The notes: generated by a model not told the origin, from the letters alone. Shown: positions 1-9,043, counted from the first letter of the stretch. The stretch is DNA of 9,057 nucleotides from an uncultured Nitrosomonadales bacterium (GCA_903934275.1 CAIZNF010000107.1:1-9057), one strand, 5' to 3'. Translations and numbers: made by a program.

Positions 1-1
1 C

Positions 2-55
2 GATCAGCTGTTCCACGCCGATAATCTGGCAGGATTATGTCAGGCCAAATCGTGA
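2..55 (+). CDS. possible 3' end of a convergent gene (partial)
   Basis: An open frame enters from the left edge and encodes 17 residues (DQLFHADNLAGLCQAKS) before a TGA at 53-55. It would converge on rsmA and overlap its last 16 bases. The piece is too short to recognise a family. The only support is an uninterrupted frame with unremarkable codons, and the minus strand is also open here in one frame. It could equally be non-coding spacer. Confidence 0.25.
   Translation, partial: DQLFHADNLAGLCQAKS
21..38. other. small AT-rich hairpin just past rsmA stop
   Basis: ATAATC (21-26) and GATTAT (33-38) are perfect 6-base inverted arms around a 6-base loop, starting two bases past the rsmA stop codon. 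No T tract follows on either strand, so it is not a convincing intrinsic terminator. It may still protect the 3' end of the rsmA transcript. Confidence 0.3.
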
Positions 56-834
56 CTGCTATCACTCAAATAATTGGCTATTTTTATAAACTCCGTCACA
101 CCAAGATTTTCCGCTCGCAGTTGGGCATTTATGCCGAGCTGTATGAAATCTGCTTCGTTCAGGTAATCGCGCAGGGTGTTGCGCAGTGTCTTGCGGCGTT
201 GACCGAACGCAGCGCCAACAATTGCGGCAAACAATTTCTCGTTGCGTACTTGAATTTCATTGGCGGGCAGCGGGATCATGCGCACGATGGCAGAGTTCAC
301 TTTGGGCGCGGGACGAAAAGATTCCGGCGGAACGTCGAGCAGCTTTTCCATGTTGAAGCGGTATTGCAACATTACCGACAGCCGTCCGTACTCTGGCGTG
401 GAGTGTGCGGCAACCATGCGCTCGACCACCTCGTTTTGCAGCATGAAGTGCATGTCTCGGATGCGTTCGGTATAGGCCGCGAAGTGGAACAGCAGCGGCG
501 ATGAGATGTTGTAAGGCAGGTTGCCGACGATGCGTAGCGGGGCGGGCAGCATTGCAATATCAAACTCCAACGCGTCACCGGTATGGATGGTCAGTTTGGA
601 TTCCGGATTATTCTGCGGATAGTCGTGTTCCAGCCGCGCGATAATATCTCGGTCGATTTCCACCACATGCAGATGATCCAAGTGTTTCAGCAGCGGGCGC
701 GTCATTGCGCCCAGGCCTGGTCCGATTTCGACCATATTATCTTCCGGTTCAGGGCGGATCGCGCTGACGATATCAGCGACGATTTGTTCATCGACAAGGA
801 AGTTCTGGCCGAATCTTTTCTTGGCTTTATGCAC
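40..834 (-). CDS. rsmA: 16S rRNA (adenine1518/1519-N6)-dimethyltransferase RsmA/KsgA
   Basis: A 264-residue SAM-dependent methyltransferase that dimethylates two adjacent adenines in the 3' terminal hairpin of 16S rRNA late in small-subunit assembly; loss classically gives kasugamycin resistance. Visible motifs in order: FGQNFL (residues 8-13), the SAM-binding glycine loop EIGPGLG (36-42), the acidic ribose-binding site VVEID (57-61), GDALEFD (86-92), the catalytic NLPY motif (105-108), FRPAPKVNSA in the target-recognition part, and GQRRKTLRNTL in the C-terminal domain. Length is normal for the family. The start is GTG at 832-834, eight bases inside the end of pdxA, with no clear Shine-Dalgarno site, so translation is probably coupled to pdxA. 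It is the last gene of the lptD-surA-pdxA-rsmA operon within view. Confidence 0.97.
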   Translation of the reverse strand: MHKAKKRFGQNFLVDEQIVADIVSAIRPEPEDNMVEIGPGLGAMTRPLLKHLDHLHVVEIDRDIIARLEHDYPQNNPESKLTIHTGDALEFDIAMLPAPLRIVGNLPYNISSPLLFHFAAYTERIRDMHFMLQNEVVERMVAAHSTPEYGRLSVMLQYRFNMEKLLDVPPESFRPAPKVNSAIVRMIPLPANEIQVRNEKLFAAIVGAAFGQRRKTLRNTLRDYLNEADFIQLGINAQLRAENLGVTEFIKIANYLSDSSHDLA

Positions 835-1885
835 GATGTTCGCGCTCGTTTTTCACCATTTGCGCAGCGAGGCTGATCGCTTCCAGCAGGCTGCCGCAAT
901 CGGCTTTGCCGGTGCCCGCCAAATCCAGTGCAGTGCCGTGATCCACCGAGGTGCGGATGATCGGCAGGCCGAGCGTGACATTCACGCCTTGGCCGAAGCT
1001 GGCATGTTTCAATACCGGAAGGCCCTGGTCGTGATACATGGCGAGCACACAGTCGCACTGCGCCAGTTGGTGCGGGGTAAACAGCGTATCGGCGGGTAGC
1101 GGCGCGCTGACTTTCATGCCACCAGCGCGCAGTTTGTCGAGTAATGGAGCCATTACCTCGATTTCCTCGCGCCCCAGATAACCACCTTCGCCCGCATGAG
1201 GATTCAAACCGGCCACCAGAATGCGCGGTTGCGCGATGCCAAAACGGCGTTGCAGATCATGCTGGATAATGCGCAGTACATTTTCCAACAGCGGCGCGGT
1301 AATTGCGGCAGGCACATCTTTCAATGCAAGATGGGTGGTAGCGAGCGCCACGCGCATCCCGCCGCCAACCAGCATCATCACCACCGACTCAGAACCCGTT
1401 TGTTCTGCAAAAAATTCGGTATGTCCGGTGAACGGTATGCCTGCATCGTTGATGATACCCTTGTGTACCGGTGCGGTGACGATGCCGGAAAACTCACCTG
1501 TTTGACAGCCTTGCACGGCACGGCGTAATGCTGCCAGCACATACTCACTATTGGCTTTATCCGGCACGCCCGCGCGGCAGGGCGCAACGAGCGGGATGTG
1601 GATTATTGATAGGGAGTGGGAAGTGTGAGGTGGAGAGTGGGGAGAATCAAGTGTATCTCCACTTTCTATTCCCCTCCCCCCATTTTTTTGCCCAGCCACG
1701 TAGTCTTGCAGGCGCAAATTTATGCCAAGCTGCGCCGCGCGCTGTTGCAGCAAATGCTTATCAGCAATGACAACGAAGGGTGTGTCGGGCGACGTAATGG
1801 CAAGCTGAACGCACAGGTCTACACCTATTCCAGAGGGTTCGCCCGCTGTAATTGCCAGCGGAAAAGGAGAAATATTTTTCAACAA
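827..1885 (-). CDS. pdxA: 4-hydroxythreonine-4-phosphate dehydrogenase PdxA
   Basis: NAD-dependent oxidation of 4-phosphohydroxy-L-threonine in the DXP-dependent pyridoxal 5'-phosphate pathway; the product condenses with deoxyxylulose phosphate through PdxJ. Conserved features seen: TAGEPSGIG (13-21), TAPVHKGIINDAG (137-149), GHTEF (154-158, substrate-binding His155 and Thr156), and three metal-binding histidines: His185 (TTHLAL), His230 (NPHAGEGG) and His285 (YHDQG). RTSVDHGTALDLAG (311-324) follows. It is 352 residues against 329 in E. coli; nearly all the excess lies in a Ser/Pro/His-rich stretch at about residues 67-93, which replaces a shorter variable loop. The start is a TTG at 1885 (a second TTG follows at 1882). 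A TAA lies directly upstream in frame and no ATG or GTG is available before the first conserved motif. The gene starts 13 bases after surA and overlaps rsmA by eight. Confidence 0.96.
   Translation of the reverse strand: MLKNISPFPLAITAGEPSGIGVDLCVQLAITSPDTPFVVIADKHLLQQRAAQLGINLRLQDYVAGQKNGGRGIESGDTLDSPHSPPHTSHSLSIIHIPLVAPCRAGVPDKANSEYVLAALRRAVQGCQTGEFSGIVTAPVHKGIINDAGIPFTGHTEFFAEQTGSESVVMMLVGGGMRVALATTHLALKDVPAAITAPLLENVLRIIQHDLQRRFGIAQPRILVAGLNPHAGEGGYLGREEIEVMAPLLDKLRAGGMKVSAPLPADTLFTPHQLAQCDCVLAMYHDQGLPVLKHASFGQGVNVTLGLPIIRTSVDHGTALDLAGTGKADCGSLLEAISLAAQMVKNEREHRA
1609..1687. repeat. low-complexity purine/pyrimidine insertion inside pdxA
   Basis: On the plus strand a purine-rich tract (from GGGAGTGGG at 1612 to about 1645) is followed by a pyrimidine-rich tract (from 1656 to 1681, ending in CCCCTCCCCCC). 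GTGGAGA (1630-1636) and TCTCCAC (1656-1662) are perfect inverted arms, and the flanking tracts extend the symmetry imperfectly. The stretch is translated in the pdxA frame as a Gly/Ser/Pro/His-rich loop absent from E. coli PdxA. It contains no stop in the reading frame. Confidence 0.7.
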
Positions 1886-1898
1886 TTACCGGCACCAA

Positions 1899-3290
1899 TT
1901 ACCGATTTTTTTCAAGGCGGTATTCGATAAATGCGCGGTCACGCAACTGGCGCAGCCAGTCCTGGTATTGTTCGTCAGACTTAAATGTGCTGATGGCCAT
2001 ACGCGCTTGCTGGCGCTGCTGTTGCGCGCTGACATCGGTATTGCGTCGTTCCATTACCTGTATCAAATGCCAGCCGAATTGCGATTGCGCTGCACCTATC
2101 ATGCCGGGTTGCAATTTGTTCATTGCATCTTCGAATTCCGGCACAGTCTGCCCCGGAGACAGCCAATCCAGATCGCCACCCTGTTGCGCGCTGCCGTCCT
2201 GTGAATATCGCTTGGCTTGCTCGGCAAAATCGGCACCGTTTTCGATGCGTTGTTTGATTTCCATGATGCGCTTTCCGGCTTCGGCATCCGGCACGATCTC
2301 GCTGGTCTTAATCAAAATATGCCGCGCATGAGTTTGCGTTATCACTACCGGCGCGCTGCCGCTGCGTTTCCCGACCAGCTTGAGAATATGAAACCCGCTT
2401 GGGCTGCGTAACACCGCGGTAGTTTGCCCAGGTTGCAGATGCTGCAACTCGGCCATGAACATCGGGGGAATACGGTCACCGGGCCGCCAACCGATATCAC
2501 CGCCCTTTAACGCATCCTTGGCATCGGAAGTGCCTGCCGCAATTTGCGCGAAATCTGCGCCACTCTTCAATTGGCCCAGCGCCTGTTCGGCCTTATCGCG
2601 GGCAGCCTGGATTTTCTCCGCGCTGGCCTGTTCCGGTACCACCACCAAAATGTGCGCAAGGTGAAACTCCTCGGCCTCGCCACCCATCTTGGTTTTATTG
2701 GTTAGATAATTGTCGATCTCGGTATCGCTGATGATCAACTTGCTTTCCACTTCACGCTCGCGCAGTCGTGTGGAAATCATTTCGTTGCGAATTTCCTCGC
2801 GAAATTTCTTGAAATCCACGCCGTCTGATTGCAGTTTGGCGCGAAATTCTGCCAAACTGGAAATTTTGCTCTGTTGCGCGATGCGTGTAATCGCCAAATC
2901 CAATTGCGTATCGTCTACGCGCACACCACTTTCCCCGGCGAATTGCGCTTGCAGCATATCGCTGATCATACGTTCGAGAATTTGTTTTTCCAACATCTCG
3001 GGTTCGGGTAACGGTGTGCCTTGTTTCTGTAATTGCTGCACCACCGCGCGCAGACGGTCATCCAACTCCTGGCGGGTAATCACATCATCATTGACTACCG
3101 CAACGACAGAATCAATCAGTGCAACCTGTTTTTGCGGGTCCGTTTTTTGAAGGTCAATTTTTTTTGGTGCGCTCTTGGCGGGCACAGCTTGTGCGGGACG
3201 CGTCTTCGCGGTATTGGCGGCATAAGCAGAGTGCATTGCCGCAAGTGTTGCGCAGCAAATCAGCGCGGGGAAGGTTATTTTGAACGTCAT
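1899..3290 (-). CDS. surA: periplasmic chaperone and peptidyl-prolyl isomerase SurA
   Basis: SurA escorts unfolded outer-membrane proteins, LptD among them, across the periplasm to the BAM complex. With the start at 3290 it is 463 residues. A Sec signal peptide is seen: short Lys-containing N-region, hydrophobic core ITFPALICCATLAAM, and likely cleavage after SAYA (residue 24). A Lys/Ala/Pro-rich linker (about 25-55) precedes the chaperone domain that opens with DSVVAVVNDDVITRQEL. Two parvulin domains follow, at about 207-307 (FHLAHILV...GGDIGWRPG...FHILKL) and 319-416 (THARHILIKT...GGDLDWLSPG...FGWHLIQV), then the C-terminal helix ending in EYRLEKNR. The start is set by GGAGAG six bases upstream; an ATG at 3296 abuts that site and a further upstream in-frame start at 3350 would sit inside lptD. 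It lies 19 bases after lptD. Confidence 0.96.
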   Translation of the reverse strand: MTFKITFPALICCATLAAMHSAYAANTAKTRPAQAVPAKSAPKKIDLQKTDPQKQVALIDSVVAVVNDDVITRQELDDRLRAVVQQLQKQGTPLPEPEMLEKQILERMISDMLQAQFAGESGVRVDDTQLDLAITRIAQQSKISSLAEFRAKLQSDGVDFKKFREEIRNEMISTRLREREVESKLIISDTEIDNYLTNKTKMGGEAEEFHLAHILVVVPEQASAEKIQAARDKAEQALGQLKSGADFAQIAAGTSDAKDALKGGDIGWRPGDRIPPMFMAELQHLQPGQTTAVLRSPSGFHILKLVGKRSGSAPVVITQTHARHILIKTSEIVPDAEAGKRIMEIKQRIENGADFAEQAKRYSQDGSAQQGGDLDWLSPGQTVPEFEDAMNKLQPGMIGAAQSQFGWHLIQVMERRNTDVSAQQQRQQARMAISTFKSDEQYQDWLRQLRDRAFIEYRLEKNR

Positions 3291-3296
3291 TTTCAT

Positions 3297-3302
3297 CTCT
3301 CC
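3297..3302 (-). promoter_or_regulatory. ribosome binding site deciding the surA start
   Basis: On the minus strand GGAGAG lies in the gap between the lptD stop (3310-3312) and surA. It leaves a 6-base spacer to the ATG at 3290 but none to the ATG at 3296, which favours 3290. It is the clearest Shine-Dalgarno site in this operon; lptD, pdxA and rsmA have none that is convincing. Confidence 0.65.
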
Positions 3303-3309
3303 GGCTTGT

Positions 3310-5529
3310 TCAACGCAAGACCGAACTGGGTTTGTCAGCGGGTTTGTCATTTAGTTTGGTGTAACTGGGCACATTTCTTTTTATGGCAGACAAAGCATCC
3401 TGTCCGACACTGACCAAATCATTCAGCTCGAGCTGCATAAAAACGCCGACGTTGGCTTGCTGTGCGGCAACCACAAAGCGCTGCGCCACCAAGCGGAACG
3501 TCCAGCAACTTTGGTTGTACTCAAGGCCAGCTACCGACTCCAAAGTTTTGTTGTCCTGCAAAGAATAATTCAAGCGCGCCACCCCATGCCAATGACTGAA
3601 CAGCGGCCATTGCGCGGAAACATCTATTTGGCGCAGCGTGTTGCGGTTAAAACGGTAGCCGAGGTTAAGCGTTTTACCCACTTCTGGCCGGTAATTCGCC
3701 GTGACATTATAATTCTGAGTGTGCGCAAAATGCGGATCGTACTGGAGGCCGCTGCTGAAGCCCAGGGTGTTGGTAACTTGCCCGGAAGCAGCAAGCAAAA
3801 TATCAGATTTGTTGGTCGTTGTCGTGGGTGCGCCAAAATTGGTTTGCGGCAAATTGACCTGTGGAGTTTTAAAGCTGAAGCGCTCGCCCACCATCAACAT
3901 CAATCGCTCTCTGCCATTCTCCTGTTCCAGCAAACGCGAAGTCAACGCCAGGGTGATGTGATTTGCGTCTCCCACGCGATCATTCCCGATAAAGCGGTGC
4001 TCGGAGAATATCTGGGTAAAATCGAAGCTTGCCTGCCCCGAGTCAAAAATGGGTAATGAGTCTTGATTTTTGTACGGCACATACACATAAAAGGCGCGCG
4101 GCTCCAAAGTATGCAGATAATCGCCACCGAATAGAGTTGATTCGCTTTCGAACGCCGCCCCGCTATCCACACTATAAAGCGGCAAGGTGCGTGAGGCATT
4201 GGGCAAGGCGCTGGGGTTATTCGCGCCAATCGTGTAATGCGTGCTGCGCAGAGCAACTTTTGGCGTGAGGTAAAACGCCGGGGCGTTGATCAGCGGATAG
4301 CTGGCGCTGGCGTTAATCGCCAATCGTTTGGCATTCAGCGTGGTGGGGTGGGCGAAATCAACATATTCGCCGGAAAACGCGAGATTGGTGTCGGCATATT
4401 TTGGACGGGCATTTAGCGTCAATTGCGGCAAACGTTTATAAGTCGTGCTGTTCGGTATCAGGCTTTGGTGGCGTTGCACTCGTGCGGATGCATCCCACCA
4501 ACCGGCGTTATTGTTCAACGCAACTTCCTGCAACAGGCTGCTCTGTGAAGTTAATTCCGTTGTATTGGCCAAATCGCGGTAATACCCATCGTCCGAAACA
4601 CTGTTTAAATTGACATGGCCGCTGAATCCATTGGCTATGTGCTGGTTATGTTGCAAGGTCATGTGCCCCCGGTTCCGTTTGGCAAGTTTGTCGTTGGGCA
4701 GGTAATCCAAATGCATTTCACCGCTGTAAGCGGGTTCCAAATAACGAAATTCGTTGTAAAGCATAGTTCCGCGATTGGTCATCACGCGCGGTGCAATGGT
4801 CGCATCGCGGTTTGGCGCGATATTCCAGTAATACGGCAAGGTGACCTCTCTGCCGCTAATGATTGTGTTGCCAACAATCGGTGACAGAAAACCCGATTTA
4901 CGATCTTTGCTGAGCGGAAAATCCATCCATGGCGAATACAGGATAGGTGCGCCCATGAATTCGACCCAGGCATGATGGGCTGTGCCGATCTGCCGGTCAC
5001 GGTCAATTTCCAGCCCGCTCATTTTCAGCAGCCAGTCTTGATTGTCGGCGGTGCAAGTGGTGTAGGTCGCCTTATCCAGAGTGTAATGCTGCTTATCATG
5101 AATATGCATCACATCTGCCGAGCCTCGCCCATCATTCTCTGCGAAATAAAACACCGGCTGCTCCATGATGCCGGCGCTGGTGTCCAGATTTAGTTTGAGA
5201 TGCGGGCCGCTGATGGTGCTGCCTGCTTGATTTAACACCACCGAGCCTTGCGCATCGACATCCTGCGTGTCCTGAAAATACAACAACCGATCCGCGCGAA
5301 GGGATTGCCCGCGCTTGCGCAATACCGCGTTACCCGTCGCCTCGATCTGGTTTTCCTTTTTACCTTCCAGATGATCCGCTTCTACAAATGATGGGGTTCC
5401 CTGTGCAGGCGGCTCCATTGCCATAAAGGTCTTGTCTATACGCAACGCGGGCGAATATGTATCTGCGGCAGCTTGGTGCGCGGATATGCATAATAAAGCG
5501 AATAAAATGGATTTTGAACGACACCGCAT
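3310..5529 (-). CDS. lptD: LPS-assembly outer-membrane protein LptD
   Basis: LptD with the lipoprotein LptE forms the outer-membrane translocon that inserts lipopolysaccharide into the outer leaflet. The 739-residue product has a signal peptide (MRCRSKS, core ILFALLCISA, likely cleavage after QAAA at residue 22). A periplasmic LptA/OstA-like beta-taco domain covers about 46-200 (EADHLEG...ATGNAVL...LRADRLLY). A C-terminal beta-barrel runs from about 210 to the end and contains the family signatures SPWMDFPLS, KSGFLSP, PYYWNIAPNRDATIAPR and a C-terminal SVGQDALSAI...VPSY. Only two cysteines remain after cleavage, Cys159 (TYTTC) and Cys675 (NQSCW), where E. coli has four. These probably correspond to one member of each of the interdomain positions and could form a single disulfide. 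It is the first gene of the minus-strand operon; no clear Shine-Dalgarno precedes the ATG, and an in-frame TAA lies 21 bases upstream. Confidence 0.97.
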   Translation of the reverse strand: MRCRSKSILFALLCISAHQAAADTYSPALRIDKTFMAMEPPAQGTPSFVEADHLEGKKENQIEATGNAVLRKRGQSLRADRLLYFQDTQDVDAQGSVVLNQAGSTISGPHLKLNLDTSAGIMEQPVFYFAENDGRGSADVMHIHDKQHYTLDKATYTTCTADNQDWLLKMSGLEIDRDRQIGTAHHAWVEFMGAPILYSPWMDFPLSKDRKSGFLSPIVGNTIISGREVTLPYYWNIAPNRDATIAPRVMTNRGTMLYNEFRYLEPAYSGEMHLDYLPNDKLAKRNRGHMTLQHNQHIANGFSGHVNLNSVSDDGYYRDLANTTELTSQSSLLQEVALNNNAGWWDASARVQRHQSLIPNSTTYKRLPQLTLNARPKYADTNLAFSGEYVDFAHPTTLNAKRLAINASASYPLINAPAFYLTPKVALRSTHYTIGANNPSALPNASRTLPLYSVDSGAAFESESTLFGGDYLHTLEPRAFYVYVPYKNQDSLPIFDSGQASFDFTQIFSEHRFIGNDRVGDANHITLALTSRLLEQENGRERLMLMVGERFSFKTPQVNLPQTNFGAPTTTTNKSDILLAASGQVTNTLGFSSGLQYDPHFAHTQNYNVTANYRPEVGKTLNLGYRFNRNTLRQIDVSAQWPLFSHWHGVARLNYSLQDNKTLESVAGLEYNQSCWTFRLVAQRFVVAAQQANVGVFMQLELNDLVSVGQDALSAIKRNVPSYTKLNDKPADKPSSVLR

Positions 5530-5600
5530 AATGCGCAGTAATAAATATTAAGGTGATAAACTTTGACAGTTTACCATTAACGCCACCCGAAAAGCCTATT
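5530..5600. promoter_or_regulatory. divergent lptD/amgK promoter region with dyad
   Basis: This 71-base AT-rich spacer must serve both gene sets. TAAACT (5557-5562) and AGTTTA (5568-5573) are perfect inverted arms around TTGAC; with one mismatch the arms extend to nine bases (5554-5576). The centre overlaps a perfect TTGACA (5563-5568) on the plus strand, but no -10 box at 16-18 bases follows it. On the minus strand TAATAT at about 5545-5550 is a possible -10 for lptD, without a good -35. The dyad is a candidate operator; no factor can be named. Confidence 0.5.
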
Positions 5601-6635
5601 ATGCTACGCCAACAAAAACTTACTGAATGGTTGCGCGGACAATTCCCAAACGAAACTTTCACCATCGCACCCGCTTCCGCCGATGCCAGCTTCCGCCGCT
5701 ATTTTCGTGCCAGCTTCGCAACTCGCTCGTTGATCGTGATGGATGCTCCGCCGCAGCACGAGGATTGTCGCCCATTTTTGCATATCGCCAAACTGTTTGA
5801 GGCTACCGGGGTGCACGTGCCGCATGTGTATGCACAGAGCCTCGAGCAAGGCTTCCTGCTGCTGTCTGACCTCGGTAACACCACTTATCTTCAGGCTCTG
5901 TGTAGCGGGGGGCTCGCCCACGAACTATATGGTGCGGCTACCGATGCCCTGATAAAAATCCAGCTCGCCTCGCGTGACAACGAATTGCCGCCTTATGACG
6001 AAGCACTGTTGTTGCGCGAGATGCGCCTGTTCCCCGAGTGGTACATCGGCAAACACCTCAACGCCACGCTTACCGACAAGCAGCACGCCAAGCTGGAAGA
6101 AGTCTTCGCGCGCATCGTCGCCAACAATCTTGCCCAACCGCGCGTGTATGTACACCGCGACTATCATTCGCGCAACTTGATGGCTATCCCGCAAGCGGGA
6201 GAAGAGGAAAACGAGAAGGACAATCTTTTAACCTCGCCCGGCATTCTCGATTTTCAGGATGCCGTGTACGGCCCGATCACCTACGATCTGGCATCGTTGT
6301 TCAAGGATGCCTATATCCGCTGGGAAGAAGCCGAAACGCTCGACTGGCTGATACGCTACTGGGAAAAAGCGCGCAAGGCCGGGCTGCCGGTGGCCGATGA
6401 CTTCTCCGAGTTCTACCGCGATTACGAATGGATGGGCGTGCAGCGCCATCTCAAGGTGCTGGGCATTTTTGCGCGGCTATACCATCGCGACGGCAAGGAC
6501 GGCTACCTGAAAGATTTACCGCTAGTAAGGGATTACTTGCGCGCCGCTTGCGTGCGCTACATCGACCTTAAGCCGTTGTTGAATCTGCTCGATGAGCTGG
6601 AACCAAGCGGCATTCAAGAGGGTTACACATTTTGA
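5601..6635 (+). CDS. amgK: N-acetylmuramate/N-acetylglucosamine anomeric kinase AmgK
   Basis: An aminoglycoside-phosphotransferase-fold sugar kinase that phosphorylates MurNAc (and GlcNAc) at C1 with ATP, feeding MurU in peptidoglycan recycling. The 344-residue product shows the Brenner-type catalytic loop HRDYHSRN (185-192, catalytic Asp187) and the metal-binding DFQD (217-220), followed by AVYGPITYDLASLFKDAY. The N-lobe contains ASADASFRRYFR (26-37) and the hinge-like LLLSDLG. Gene order with murU, divergent from lptD, supports amgK over other kinases of this fold. The chosen ATG at 5601 starts MLRQQKL; a GTG at 5553 would add 16 poorly conserved residues and run through the dyad. Between the catalytic loop and DFQD lie about 19 residues (195-213), mostly acidic, where relatives have a short turn; they encode part of a palindrome repeated downstream. 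Confidence 0.92.
   Translation: MLRQQKLTEWLRGQFPNETFTIAPASADASFRRYFRASFATRSLIVMDAPPQHEDCRPFLHIAKLFEATGVHVPHVYAQSLEQGFLLLSDLGNTTYLQALCSGGLAHELYGAATDALIKIQLASRDNELPPYDEALLLREMRLFPEWYIGKHLNATLTDKQHAKLEEVFARIVANNLAQPRVYVHRDYHSRNLMAIPQAGEEENEKDNLLTSPGILDFQDAVYGPITYDLASLFKDAYIRWEEAETLDWLIRYWEKARKAGLPVADDFSEFYRDYEWMGVQRHLKVLGIFARLYHRDGKDGYLKDLPLVRDYLRAACVRYIDLKPLLNLLDELEPSGIQEGYTF
6187..6200. repeat. REP-like palindrome inside amgK
   Basis: TCCCGC (6187-6192) and GCGGGA (6195-6200) are perfect arms around AA. The 13-base core CCCGCAAGCGGGA (6188-6200) recurs exactly at 6669-6681 outside the gene. In frame it encodes Ile-Pro-Gln-Ala-Gly at the start of the extra acidic loop of AmgK, and is followed by a purine-rich stretch. 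Confidence 0.75.
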
Positions 6636-8815
<2,180 letters not shown>

Positions 8816-8821
8816 CCACGC

Positions 8822-8850
8822 GGCCAAAAGTGGCCCGGCATAAGGGGGCC
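8822..8850 (+). terminator. hairpins after pepP, weak terminator candidate
   Basis: GGCCA (8822-8826) pairs with TGGCC (8831-8835) around a 4-base loop, and alternatively GGCCC (8832-8836) pairs with GGGCC (8846-8850) around nine bases. The two stems are mutually exclusive. Only TCTATAAATT follows, so it is at best a weak intrinsic terminator or a 3' stabilising hairpin. Confidence 0.35.
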
Positions 8851-8888
8851 TCTATAAATTCAAAATCCTGATGGAACTACTAGCCATT

Positions 8889-8921
8889 CCACTAGGCCAC
8901 CAAAGAACGGTAGCCAAGTGG
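8889..8921. repeat. 13-bp imperfect inverted repeat
   Basis: CCACTAGGCCACC (8889-8901) and GGTAGCCAAGTGG (8909-8921) pair at 11 of 13 positions around the loop AAAGAAC. No T tract follows on either strand. The right arm starts a segment (8912-8932) that resembles 8822-8844, with GCCA, AGTGGC and ATAAG in the same order. Confidence 0.65.
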
Positions 8922-8996
8922 CTGGTTATAAGCGAGACAAGGCGCGAGTAAAAAATTGCGACGACGCATATGTTTGACCCTAAAAACGGCAACTTC

Positions 8997-9043
8997 ATCC
9001 GCAGATTACGCAGATTAACGCAGATTTTCAGTCAGTTGCGGAT
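8997..9043. repeat. CGCAGATT triple repeat framed by inverted arms
   Basis: CGCAGATT occurs three times, at 9000-9007, 9009-9016 and 9019-9026, with periods of 9 and 10 bases. ATCCGCA (8997-9003) and TGCGGAT (9037-9043) are perfect 7-base inverted arms around the array. Tracts of this type recur between genes in many unrelated bacteria (general recollection), so it is probably a dispersed element of unknown role. Confidence 0.7.

Noticed and set aside
3291..3350. Longer surA reading frame beginning inside lptD
   Set aside because: It would put about 20 non-hydrophobic residues before the signal peptide. The GGAGAG site at 3297-3302 points to the ATG at 3290.
3457..4056. Long plus-strand open frame of 199 codons opposite lptD
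   Set aside because: It lies fully antisense to well-supported lptD barrel sequence and shows no recognisable protein features; a shadow frame.
5563..5602. TTGACA with TATTAT as a sigma-70 promoter for amgK
   Set aside because: The spacing between the boxes is 28 bases and the downstream box overlaps the start codon; not a functional pair.
8871..8951. 26-codon open frame starting ATGGAACTACTAG
   Set aside because: No ribosome binding site, spans the 13-base inverted repeat, and matches no family I recognise; more likely repeat sequence.
8997..9043. CGCAGATT array as a CRISPR
   Set aside because: Units are only 8-10 bases long and contiguous, with no spacers.
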